29,407 nt of DNA, taken from positions 1-29,407 of the forward strand of contig NZSI01000039.1 of assembly GCA_002696685.1 (NCBI GenBank), written 5' to 3'. This document shows positions 23,411 through 29,407 of this stretch, piece by piece. The position numbers were made by a program, and so were the translations under genes. Each line of letters opens with the position of its first letter. Positions within the stretch are counted from its first letter, which is position 1. This DNA comes from Chloroflexota bacterium. Lineage in GTDB: Bacteria; Chloroflexota; Dehalococcoidia; SAR202; UBA826. Below the pieces are notes generated by a model. The model saw only the letters and a list, made by a program, of their open reading frames with translations. It did no database searches and was not told where the DNA came from.

Positions 23411-25705
23411 TTAACCTACAATCTGACGCTCTCTAAAATCGAATATCTGACTGCTATTGAATCCTAGTGATCCTAACACTGTGTCCGTATGTTCACCGTG
23501 GTCTGGGGCGGGTATATCCAGCTTTCCGGGAGTTCGGGAAAATTGAAACGGAATTCCCATTACTCTTATTTCTCCCAGATTTCCAAACGCCATATCGGTC
23601 GTTAGTAAACCGAGCGCTTGAGCTTGCGGTTGGTCGTGAATACGTGTTATTGATTGGCTTTCTGAACATTTGACCCCATATTTTCGTAGAGTCAATATCC
23701 ATTCCGATACAGTTCCACAAGCAAAAATTGATTCTAACCGAGTGTTCAATTGGGAATCTTCCTGAATTCTCAAGGATGTATCTGAGTACCTGGATAAATT
23801 ATCTATTCCTAAGGCTCTACACATTTTTAACCATTCAGCAGGTTCTTTGCACGACAGGAATATCCAACCGTCAGATGTTTGGTAGAGCCTATAATCCGCT
23901 GAATGGCCGATAGTTCCCAGGCGCGGATTCTCTTTTTTCCCTGGATATTCAAAATATTCGGCTGCCTGGTATGCGAAAGCTGAATTGACTAGAGAAATTT
24001 CAACCCGTTGTCCATTTCCTGTTCGGTCCCTATGGTAAAGTGCCGATACCATGGCGAAGGCTGAAAGTATGGCGGAAGAATAATCTGATGCAGCGATCCT
24101 AAGAAAAACGGGATCCCCGTCCCCCCCTTGATCCCTCATAGCTCCTCCCTGCGCCTGTATCAACGGATCAAATGTGGGTAGGTGGCTCGATGGTCCGCTG
24201 CTTCCATATCCTGTTACAGTGGAGTAGATGAGACTTGGGTTTATTTTACAGAGGTCTTCGTAATCCACCTCAAGACGTTTTGCAATACCCCCCCTAAAGT
24301 TCTCTGCCACTATGTCAGCATCTTTCACAAGGTCGTGAAAAATTGCGAGTCCTTCTGGTTCTTTTAGATTCAGAATCATACCTTGTTTCCCTTGATTCCA
24401 ACCTTGAAAGGCAGCTGAGTTTTGACGGAAGCCATCTCCTGCGAAGGACTCTATTTTCAGAACCTCTGCCCCAAGATTCGCGAGTAGCCTTGTGCCATAG
24501 GACCCTGCTATATATCCCGTTAGATCAATTATTTTGAGTCCTTCCAGGGGATGACTTTTACGGGCACCCGTTGAGGGAAGATTGGGTTTCCTTCCTGAAA
24601 CATTAGCAATATCGGTACTTCCAGGTATGGGAGCCGGACCTTGAATCTTTGGTGCTGACTCTGACATTTCAATTGGCGGAGCGGGTTGCTCTGTCGTACC
24701 CAGGATAGGGTCCTCAATGGTGACCATCATGCCGTTGTATATTGCTTGAGGATGATTTCTGAACCATTCTCTTGTCTCTGCAGGACCGCAAGGAACATCT
24801 CCATCACGAAGGACTTTTAGCCAATGATCCCGGGTATTGGAAGCAAATAAAGGTTCTAGTACTTCTGATATTACGTGCCAGTCATCCATGGAGATACCCC
24901 ATGGTGCGTTCAGGAATCTTTTGTCTTCAAGAAATTCGTATTGTTCTAGAGTAATACACATTTTGTTCCAAAAAACATTGGTGCCGCATGCCATAAAAAG
25001 CCATTCATCATTGATACATTTATATAGCCTGTACGTTGGTAAGCCTCCGGAAGCACTTGCAGGTCTTTTTCTTGGCGCTGGGACGTTAACCCCATCAATA
25101 AATGACGTAGCCTGAATAATTGCTGAACCTGAGTAAAGAGGTACGACTACCTTTTGCCCCATGCCACTTTGGTTTCTCTCCAATAATGCAGAGGATCCTG
25201 CCAAGCAGATGCTGAAGGCTGTTCCATAGGAGACAAGGGGTAATTGGACGAATAATGGAGTTCCAGTCTCACCTCCTTGCCCCTCATGGATTCCCGTAAA
25301 AGCCCCGACGGTACCGTCATCCCCAGGGGTTTCTGCCATTGGCCCTGTATCTCCGTATGGAGGAATTGAGCAGTATATTAGAAAGGGATTAATTTTTGAG
25401 ACTGTTTCATAATCTAGAAATGCCGATTTAGCTTCTGAAACAAGCCATGTTTCGAACAGCATATCTGCAGACTTTAATAAATTTGTCAGATTTGTGATTC
25501 CGTCGGGAGTGCTTAAATCTAAAAAAATAGATTTTTTGCCCCTATCAAATAGACGATTCGATTGGGTTGATTCTTTTGAGACGGCATCTGGCGATTCAAC
25601 TCTTATTACCTCAGCCCCCATGTCAGCCATCATCATGGTTGCGTATCGGCCTGCCATGTCGCGGCTAAAATCCAGAACGCGAATGTCGGTGTATGGACCA
25701 GCCAC
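23411..25705 (-). CDS. Two-domain class III (CaiB/BaiF) CoA-transferase
   Basis: A 764-residue tandem fusion of two CaiB/BaiF domains: N-terminal (about 1-345, from IRVLDFSRDMAGRYA) and C-terminal (about 386-764, from LKIIDLTGYIAGSYGTRLLANLGAEVLKIE), joined by a Pro/Ser-rich linker (340-385). The catalytic Asp that forms the acyl-anhydride/CoA thioester intermediates is present in the second half (D541, IAASDYSSA) but replaced by Ser159 in the first (PLVSYGTA), as judged by lining up the following GxGQ motifs. The start codon is GTG at 25705, with GAGGAG about 9 bases upstream. The N-half inactive/C-half active layout resembles the DMSP CoA-transferase/lyase DddD, but sequence identity to it cannot be judged here. 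Likely role: moving CoA onto a carboxylate. Confidence 0.92.
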   Translation of the reverse strand: MAGPYTDIRVLDFSRDMAGRYATMMMADMGAEVIRVESPDAVSKESTQSNRLFDRGKKSIFLDLSTPDGITNLTNLLKSADMLFETWLVSEAKSAFLDYETVSKINPFLIYCSIPPYGDTGPMAETPGDDGTVGAFTGIHEGQGGETGTPLFVQLPLVSYGTAFSICLAGSSALLERNQSGMGQKVVVPLYSGSAIIQATSFIDGVNVPAPRKRPASASGGLPTYRLYKCINDEWLFMACGTNVFWNKMCITLEQYEFLEDKRFLNAPWGISMDDWHVISEVLEPLFASNTRDHWLKVLRDGDVPCGPAETREWFRNHPQAIYNGMMVTIEDPILGTTEQPAPPIEMSESAPKIQGPAPIPGSTDIANVSGRKPNLPSTGARKSHPLEGLKIIDLTGYIAGSYGTRLLANLGAEVLKIESFAGDGFRQNSAAFQGWNQGKQGMILNLKEPEGLAIFHDLVKDADIVAENFRGGIAKRLEVDYEDLCKINPSLIYSTVTGYGSSGPSSHLPTFDPLIQAQGGAMRDQGGDGDPVFLRIAASDYSSAILSAFAMVSALYHRDRTGNGQRVEISLVNSAFAYQAAEYFEYPGKKENPRLGTIGHSADYRLYQTSDGWIFLSCKEPAEWLKMCRALGIDNLSRYSDTSLRIQEDSQLNTRLESIFACGTVSEWILTLRKYGVKCSESQSITRIHDQPQAQALGLLTTDMAFGNLGEIRVMGIPFQFSRTPGKLDIPAPDHGEHTDTVLGSLGFNSSQIFDFRERQIVG

Positions 25706-25765
25706 TGATTATTTCTCCTCGCATTATGCTCAATAGGCCCCTGGTAATCGCAATCTACTATGCTA

Positions 25766-25794
25766 ATTATGCTGTTTGAGGGGTTGGTGCTCAA
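25766..25794 (-). promoter_or_regulatory. Promoter of the CoA-transferase operon
   Basis: Read on the minus strand, TTGAGC (25794-25789) and CATAAT (25771-25766) are separated by exactly 17 bases. The start would be near 25759, giving a leader of about 54 bases that contains the GAGGAG ribosome site. The palindrome at 25798-25818 ends 3 bases upstream of the -35. Confidence 0.55.
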
Positions 25795-25797
25795 GGG

Positions 25798-25818
25798 AAA
25801 ACTATCAAAAATAGTTTT
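25798..25818. repeat. Perfect palindrome AAAACTAT-CAAAA-ATAGTTTT (candidate operator)
   Basis: Eight-base arms with a 5-base centre lie in the divergent intergenic region, directly upstream of the -35 of the CoA-transferase operon. There is no GC stem or T-run suited to a terminator. A binding site for a dimeric regulator is the simplest reading; the regulator is unknown. Confidence 0.45.
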
Positions 25819-25933
25819 ATGCATTAAGAATGCTGTTTAAATTAACTGGAGTCCAAAATATACTGTTAGCATGAGTTGTTAAAAGAGAGTTGGTTTGATT
25901 ACTCCTAACTAAAATAATTGAAGGAAATGCAAT

Positions 25934-26203
25934 ATGGAAATTTACTGGGAGATGACGCGTAGAGGCCAGAAGTTTGTTTTAAGCTGGGACGAAAAAGTTG
26001 AAATGATAGGCGCAGTACGTGAAACGAAATCCGGGTTTGACGCCTTTGCAAGGACTTTTACGATGACCCCTGAAAGAGCCACGAAAGGGTTAGCGTCCAT
26101 GGAAGATGCGAAGGAATTTGTTGAACAGTTCCGACCATGGGAACTATTTGTTGGTCCGGTGGATGTGGGTATTGATGAGGCAGTACGGGATCAACCTTCT
26201 TAG
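25934..26203 (+). CDS. Small protein of unknown function
   Basis: An 89-residue soluble protein with a GAAGGAA ribosome site 7-8 bases before the ATG. I do not recognise a family. It begins MEIYWEMTRRGQKFVLSWDEKVEM, has an aromatic/charged N-terminal half and a helix-rich middle (TPERATKGLASMEDAKEFVEQF), and no membrane segment, Cys or motif. A weak promoter TTTAAA-17-TATACT (25836-25864) precedes it. It is divergent from the CoA-transferase operon and isolated by 157 bases from the next gene. The codon pattern and ribosome site argue that it is a real gene. Confidence 0.6.
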   Translation: MEIYWEMTRRGQKFVLSWDEKVEMIGAVRETKSGFDAFARTFTMTPERATKGLASMEDAKEFVEQFRPWELFVGPVDVGIDEAVRDQPS

Positions 26204-26360
26204 TCCGCTATAAAAGTGTCCTGACAACTGGGGCTTTACATGAAAACTATAAAATGCGCACTTATTATTAATTTACTTTCACTGTTATAAGGCACATTAT
26301 TTGTGGTGTCTCAAACTCGCGGTGATGGTGTTTTGTAGTTGATTAATTCTGGAGCCTGAT

Positions 26361-26849
26361 ATGAACTGTTCTGTATGTGGTGCGGAGCCAGATGAGGGGG
26401 CCCAGTTTTGTGGTGTGTGTGGAACCAGATTAGAAACAAATGATTCCCTCTATGGTGCTATTCAACCGGGTGCCGATCAGCCGATGGTTGGATTTACCCA
26501 GGCGATTAGCCTTGGCTTTTCAAACTACATCAATTTCCAAGGGCGGGCCACTAGAGCCGAATATTGGTGGTGGACTTTGTTCGCGGTCATATCAGATGTG
26601 GTTCTAGGATTCATTGATGCTGCGTTAGGCATAGGTTTCTTACAGGGTCTGTTTAGCTTGGCCATATTAATACCGGGTTTGGCCGTTGGAGCAAGAAGAC
26701 TGCACGACATAGGAAAATCAGGATGGTGGCAGTTATTGTGGTTTGCCATCGTAGTAGGCTGGATTATTCTATGGGTTTGGGCTTTTAGGCAGGGCAATCA
26801 GGGACAAAATCAACATGGATTTGACCCTCGCACTACACCGCGGCAATAA
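26361..26849 (+). CDS. DUF805 membrane protein with N-terminal zinc ribbon
   Basis: A 162-residue protein. A zinc ribbon (C3-x2-C6 and C17-x2-C20) opens the sequence, followed by a short linker and a DUF805 domain: SNYINFQGRATRAEYWWWTLF, two to three hydrophobic segments, then the family's VGARRLHDIGKSGWWQLLWF and a last helix IVVGWIILWVWAF. FRQGNQGQNQHGFDP at the end is typical of DUF805. The function of DUF805 is not known. The zinc ribbon is probably on the cytoplasmic side. GGAG is 7 bases before the ATG. It has no operon partner. Confidence 0.9.
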   Translation: MNCSVCGAEPDEGAQFCGVCGTRLETNDSLYGAIQPGADQPMVGFTQAISLGFSNYINFQGRATRAEYWWWTLFAVISDVVLGFIDAALGIGFLQGLFSLAILIPGLAVGARRLHDIGKSGWWQLLWFAIVVGWIILWVWAFRQGNQGQNQHGFDPRTTPRQ

Positions 26850-27106
26850 ATTCATTGGCAAAAAAGAGCTCTATAGGTCAGCCGTTTTGGCCTGTGGAAA
26901 CATTTACGGGCATATCAGATTTTGATATTAGAAATACTGTGATTCGGGGAAATTAGCTCTCTTAAAGGTCAAGTATAAAAGGCTCTACTTAGCTGCCTAT
27001 TAGTTCCCAGAGCTTTCAACAATACTTCTGAATAACGCGCCCTGATTTAGAAAAAATGTTAAGTGTGGAGAAATTTGATATCGGAACTTTTCTGTGTAAT
27101 AAAAGT
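26850..27106. other. Intergenic region without a recognisable gene
   Basis: AT-rich stretch downstream of the DUF805 gene. The longest plus-strand reading frame (from about 27058) has no ribosome site and runs through the terminator hairpin. No promoter or repeat is convincing. Confidence 0.5.
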
Positions 27107-27138
27107 TCGCTAGGGAGTGAGGCTTCAGCCCCTAGCGA
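27101..27138 (-). terminator. Intrinsic terminator of the 47-residue peptide gene
   Basis: A perfect 9-base stem TCGCTAGGG (27107-27115) / CCCTAGCGA (27130-27138) with a 14-base loop that can form three further pairs. On the minus strand it is followed by ACTTTTATT, a T-run; on the plus strand no T-run follows. It lies 32 bases beyond the stop of the small minus-strand gene. Confidence 0.65.
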
Positions 27139-27170
27139 CTCGAAGGGGATAGGTTGATCGGGCTATATTT

Positions 27171-27314
27171 TCAGTCGGAGGAAGCTAATTTGTGTGACCA
27201 ATAGTCAGCAAAATCCCAATCGGATGGTTGGAAGTTTGATGATGGGCCAACGAAAACGTGGTGCAATGCGACCAACGTAGACAGTGTTGCAACAGCAAAA
27301 ATGATTAATTCCAT
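27171..27314 (-). CDS. 47-residue single-span membrane peptide (unrecognised)
   Basis: A short minus-strand frame, ATG at 27314 and TGA at 27171, encodes MELIIFAVATLSTLVALHHV and a hydrophilic tail ending ADYWSHKLASSD. The first 23 residues form one strongly hydrophobic helix; the tail (about 24 residues) is aromatic and polar. GGAGAA lies about 13 bases upstream, a long spacing. A promoter (27364-27393) and a T-run terminator (27101-27138) frame the gene exactly, giving a transcript of about 260 bases that has no other purpose. I recognise no family. Possible roles are a small regulator of a membrane complex or a toxin-like peptide; neither is supported beyond size and topology. Confidence 0.5.
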   Translation of the reverse strand: MELIIFAVATLSTLVALHHVFVGPSSNFQPSDWDFADYWSHKLASSD

Positions 27315-27363
27315 GTTTAGTATTATGTTCTCCAATGGATTATATTAAATAATATTCATAAAT

Positions 27364-27393
27364 ATGATATAACTGGTTGGTAATAGTCGTCAA
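27364..27393 (-). promoter_or_regulatory. Promoter of the 47-residue peptide gene
   Basis: On the minus strand, TTGACG (27393-27388) and TATCAT (27369-27364) match the sigma-70 consensus at 5/6 each with an 18-base spacer. Start near 27357, about 43 bases before the ATG. Confidence 0.55.
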
Positions 27394-27563
27394 GAACTTT
27401 TGAACGAATTTGGTATTTGCCTTAGCTGTGATAGACGAGGTGAATCGTTTATTTTTGGACTCAACTAAATATAAAAAAATGGCCTGAAATCGCCTATCTT
27501 TATGAATTTTTAGTGAAGATAATTATTGTAAGTTTCCACAAAATCGGTAGTAGGAGGCATAAA

Positions 27564-28169
27564 ATGGGAACATATTCGAGTAGGTCGCTGGCCGGGTTAT
27601 GTCTGATAATCGGGCCGATAGTGGCTATGGTTTCTTGGATATTATTGGGGTTAGTTCTAGGCTCAGGTGATACCAGTATGGAGGCATTTGAAGATGCTCT
27701 TTCTGGAGACTGGGAAAGAATTTTTGCCATTCTTCCAATGTTGGGAATCTTTGCTTCATTGCATGGATTAATGGTTCTTCAGTCAGGAATTGGAAGTGAG
27801 GACAGTGGTCATGCCTTCTCCCTTCTTGGAGTAAGACTATGGGGATTTAATGTAATTAGCGCCCTCGTTCTTCTTGGTCTTGCATTAGGTGGATCCGTTT
27901 CAATCGGCCAGATGGTTGGTAATCTTGGGGAAGTAATGGGGTCTATTGGTATTCTGTTAATCGCATTAGCACTATCATCTCGTGATGATCAGAATAAGAT
28001 AATCCAATTGATCATGGCGGTCATTGCATTAATAGCGACAGTAGTTGGCGTATTGCACATCTGTGATCTTGGCGTAGACGCGGCACTTTACGATAATCTG
28101 CTAACTCCATATTACATAGTTTGGACAATTTGGTCTGTCATAATAGGGTGGAATCTGCTGAAGGATTGA
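27564..28169 (+). CDS. Six-span membrane protein of unknown function
   Basis: I choose the ATG at 27564 because AGGAGG (27552-27557) is 6 bases before it; the upstream in-frame ATG at 27513 would add a basic, unlikely 17-residue leader. The 201-residue protein has about six hydrophobic helices: LAGLCLIIGPIVAMVSWILLGL, IFAILPMLGIFASLHGLMVL, VRLWGFNVISALVLLGLALGG, MGSIGILLIALAL, IIQLIMAVIALIATVVGVLHI and YYIVWTIWSVIIGWNLL. Loops are short with mainly acidic residues outside the second helix. I do not recognise a family. A strong terminator follows 19 bases after the stop, so it is probably a single-gene unit. Confidence 0.7.
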   Translation: MGTYSSRSLAGLCLIIGPIVAMVSWILLGLVLGSGDTSMEAFEDALSGDWERIFAILPMLGIFASLHGLMVLQSGIGSEDSGHAFSLLGVRLWGFNVISALVLLGLALGGSVSIGQMVGNLGEVMGSIGILLIALALSSRDDQNKIIQLIMAVIALIATVVGVLHICDLGVDAALYDNLLTPYYIVWTIWSVIIGWNLLKD

Positions 28170-28187
28170 TAACACTTAGCAACTAGT

Positions 28188-28218
28188 CGGAGAGGGAGAG
28201 GAATCTCCCTCTCCGTTT
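28188..28218 (+). terminator. Strong intrinsic terminator
   Basis: A perfect 12-base stem, CGGAGAGGGAGA (28188-28199) with TCTCCCTCTCCG (28204-28215), closed by a GGAA (GNRA-type) tetraloop and followed by TTTCAATTC. It ends the 27564-28169 gene. Confidence 0.8.
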
Positions 28219-28475
28219 CAATTCTGAAAGCCTTTTAAACCAATTTTCACCACGTGTTTAAACCTATTTACCTTCAAGTGTTTATGCAGTGGGGAACGTA
28301 ACATGTAGTGGATACAAATTACGCGATTGAGCTTTCGATCACCTAGACCGAGCTAATCCAGTCAATCGGATCTATGGTTCAGTTGTTTTACTCGCTAATT
28401 TTGTTGAGAAACTGTTCACAATAATTAAATATATTTTTGATAAATACAACTATATAGGTAAATGGAGGAAAAACT
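28219..28475. other. Intergenic region without a recognisable gene
   Basis: About 260 AT-rich bases before the next gene. TTCACA at about 28412 and several TATA-like tracts (28430-28455) are present, but no pair has acceptable promoter spacing. Nothing else is supported. Confidence 0.5.
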
Positions 28476-29054
28476 ATGACAGATAAAATGGCTAATGGAA
28501 TACTGTTTATAATCGCTGGTCTCGGTTCAATCGCTGTCTATTTGGTTCTAGGCGAAACAGGACTTCTAGATAAGGGGCATACAGAAAAAATTGCAGCCTA
28601 TGCATTGGTTACTATCCCACTAGCTTTTATGATGGCAAGGAATGTTGTAAGAAATACTTTCATTGACGCAGGGTTAATAATAATAGTTGTTGGTTTGAGT
28701 ATGGGACTTGTTTCAGATGCTATAAATAGTGCGGAATTAAGTGCTGAATCTGACTCAATTGGAGAAGCGATTACGTGGACAGCGTGGTCTATTATGTATC
28801 TTGGAATATTCATAACTGGAATAGGATATTTACGAACCACCCTTTTCCCTAAATGGCTATCTGGTTTATTATCAGTTGTCTCCTTTGTAATGTTTGCTTA
28901 TCTTGCTGTCTTGAATGGTGAGCAGTTATCAAAAAACGGTGAGGACATTATGGGGCCTTTATGGATGATTAATAGCCTGGTTTTGGTTATCGTAGGAATA
29001 TTCACTATGGTAAGGAAGGAAACTGATCAAACCAGCAAAACCGAAGCTGGTTAA
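28476..29054 (+). CDS. Six-span membrane protein of unknown function
   Basis: A 192-residue integral membrane protein with GGAGG 8 bases before the ATG. Six hydrophobic helices are visible: GILFIIAGLGSIAVYLVLG, AAYALVTIPLAFMMARNVV, AGLIIIVVGLSMGLVSDAI, TAWSIMYLGIFITGIGYL, WLSGLLSVVSFVMFAYLAVL and MINSLVLVIVGIFTMV, with a short charged tail (RKETDQTSKTEAG). Length and topology resemble the 27564 gene product, but I see no shared motif and would not call them paralogs. The LSGLLSVVSFVMFAYLA helix recalls DUF4386-type proteins only vaguely. Single gene, followed by a hairpin at 29101-29136. Confidence 0.7.
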   Translation: MTDKMANGILFIIAGLGSIAVYLVLGETGLLDKGHTEKIAAYALVTIPLAFMMARNVVRNTFIDAGLIIIVVGLSMGLVSDAINSAELSAESDSIGEAITWTAWSIMYLGIFITGIGYLRTTLFPKWLSGLLSVVSFVMFAYLAVLNGEQLSKNGEDIMGPLWMINSLVLVIVGIFTMVRKETDQTSKTEAG

Positions 29055-29100
29055 TAAATTCATAGTAAGTTAATTAAGAGCCATCAGGCCAACGAAATGG

Positions 29101-29136
29101 GAAGTGGGAAGACCCTGCATTAGGAACTCCCACTTC
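29101..29136 (+). terminator. Hairpin after membrane protein gene, possible weak terminator
   Basis: A perfect 9-base stem GAAGTGGGA (29101-29109) / TCCCACTTC (29128-29136) with an 18-base loop. It is followed by ACACATTATT, which is not a good T-run, so termination is plausible but unproven. Confidence 0.4.
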
Positions 29137-29229
29137 ACACATTATTCTGTCAGCCAGGAATTGATGCGCCTGTACATAGAATGTGACTTCTTTCCTAGAC
29201 AAATGCCCACTTACGTATATTTCCATTTT

Positions 29230-29305
<76 letters not shown>

Positions 29306-29407
29306 CGAATTCGTAGCTGTAGACATACATTTTTCTTCTTTCTGACTACACTTATGTAATATCAGATGATGTATCTATGAATTTAATCTTTGGCGTAATC
29401 TGTTTCA

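Noticed and set aside
25798..25818. Palindrome as a terminator between divergent genes
   Set aside because: All-AT centre and arms with no GC pairs beyond two C-G, no T-run, and no gene transcribed towards it.
27058..27159. Plus-strand 33-codon frame over the hairpin at 27107-27138
   Set aside because: No ribosome site, and the hairpin is explained as a minus-strand terminator.
28476..29054. Paralogy of the two six-span membrane proteins at 27564 and 28476
   Set aside because: They share size and topology, but I found no common motif or gap-free alignment.

Overview
The window looks like chromosomal DNA of moderate GC (judged by eye) from a free-living, probably marine, heterotrophic bacterium. 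The mix of a luciferase-like flavin monooxygenase end, two enolase-superfamily (mandelate racemase/muconate lactonizing) enzymes, a double CaiB/BaiF CoA-transferase, many SDRs, an SMP-30 lactonase-like protein, a DUF1800/DUF1501 pair and a vWA protein is what I would expect from the SAR202-type Chloroflexota (Dehalococcoidia relatives). That assignment is inference from gene content; there is no rRNA or other strong taxonomic marker here. No IS element, phage module, CRISPR array or restriction system was seen.

Layout. (1) 1-3914, plus strand: the 3' part of a flavin-dependent monooxygenase, two adjacent extended SDRs (the first degenerate) overlapping by 4 bases, and a gamma-glutamyltransferase-like Ntn hydrolase. 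(2) 4024-5049: a TolB/PD40-type beta-propeller lipoprotein. (3) 5160-8662: an extended -10 promoter followed by proB, proA and an HSL-type alpha/beta hydrolase in one tight unit, i.e. proline biosynthesis with an extra hydrolase. (4) 8637-9947, minus strand: an MFS carrier whose 3' end overlaps the hydrolase, and which is divergent from (5) 10080-14330, a five-gene catabolic-looking operon: crotonase-fold protein with altered catalytic residues, 2-keto-4-pentenoate hydratase-family enzyme, SMP-30 lactonase-like propeller, SDR, alpha/beta hydrolase. (6) 14401-15498, minus: a mandelate-racemase-subgroup enzyme with a complete catalytic set. (7) 15624-21495, plus: a vWA protein without an AAA partner in the window, then DUF1800, DUF1501 and an NHL-repeat protein. 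(8) 21564-22230: a minus-strand XRE regulator and, beyond it, a well-formed candidate small RNA gene (promoter, hairpins, intrinsic terminator) that is not a CDS. (9) 22292-25705, minus: an operon of a two-domain CoA-transferase, whose N-terminal half has lost the catalytic Asp, and a second enolase-superfamily enzyme with a K-x-H motif. A promoter and an adjacent perfect palindrome sit upstream. (10) 25934-29054: loosely spaced small genes, mostly membrane proteins of unknown function, including a 47-residue minus-strand membrane peptide gene (27171-27314) with its own promoter and terminator. (11) 29230-29305: tRNA-Lys(CTT) with two stem mismatches.

Working together: region 5 plus the divergent MFS carrier reads as an uptake and degradation unit for an unidentified carboxylate or lactone. 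Region 9 reads as CoA activation coupled to alpha-proton chemistry on a carboxylate. The substrates cannot be named from sequence alone. The best candidates for undescribed biology are the small RNA, the 47-residue membrane peptide, the asymmetric CoA-transferase and the region-5 pathway.
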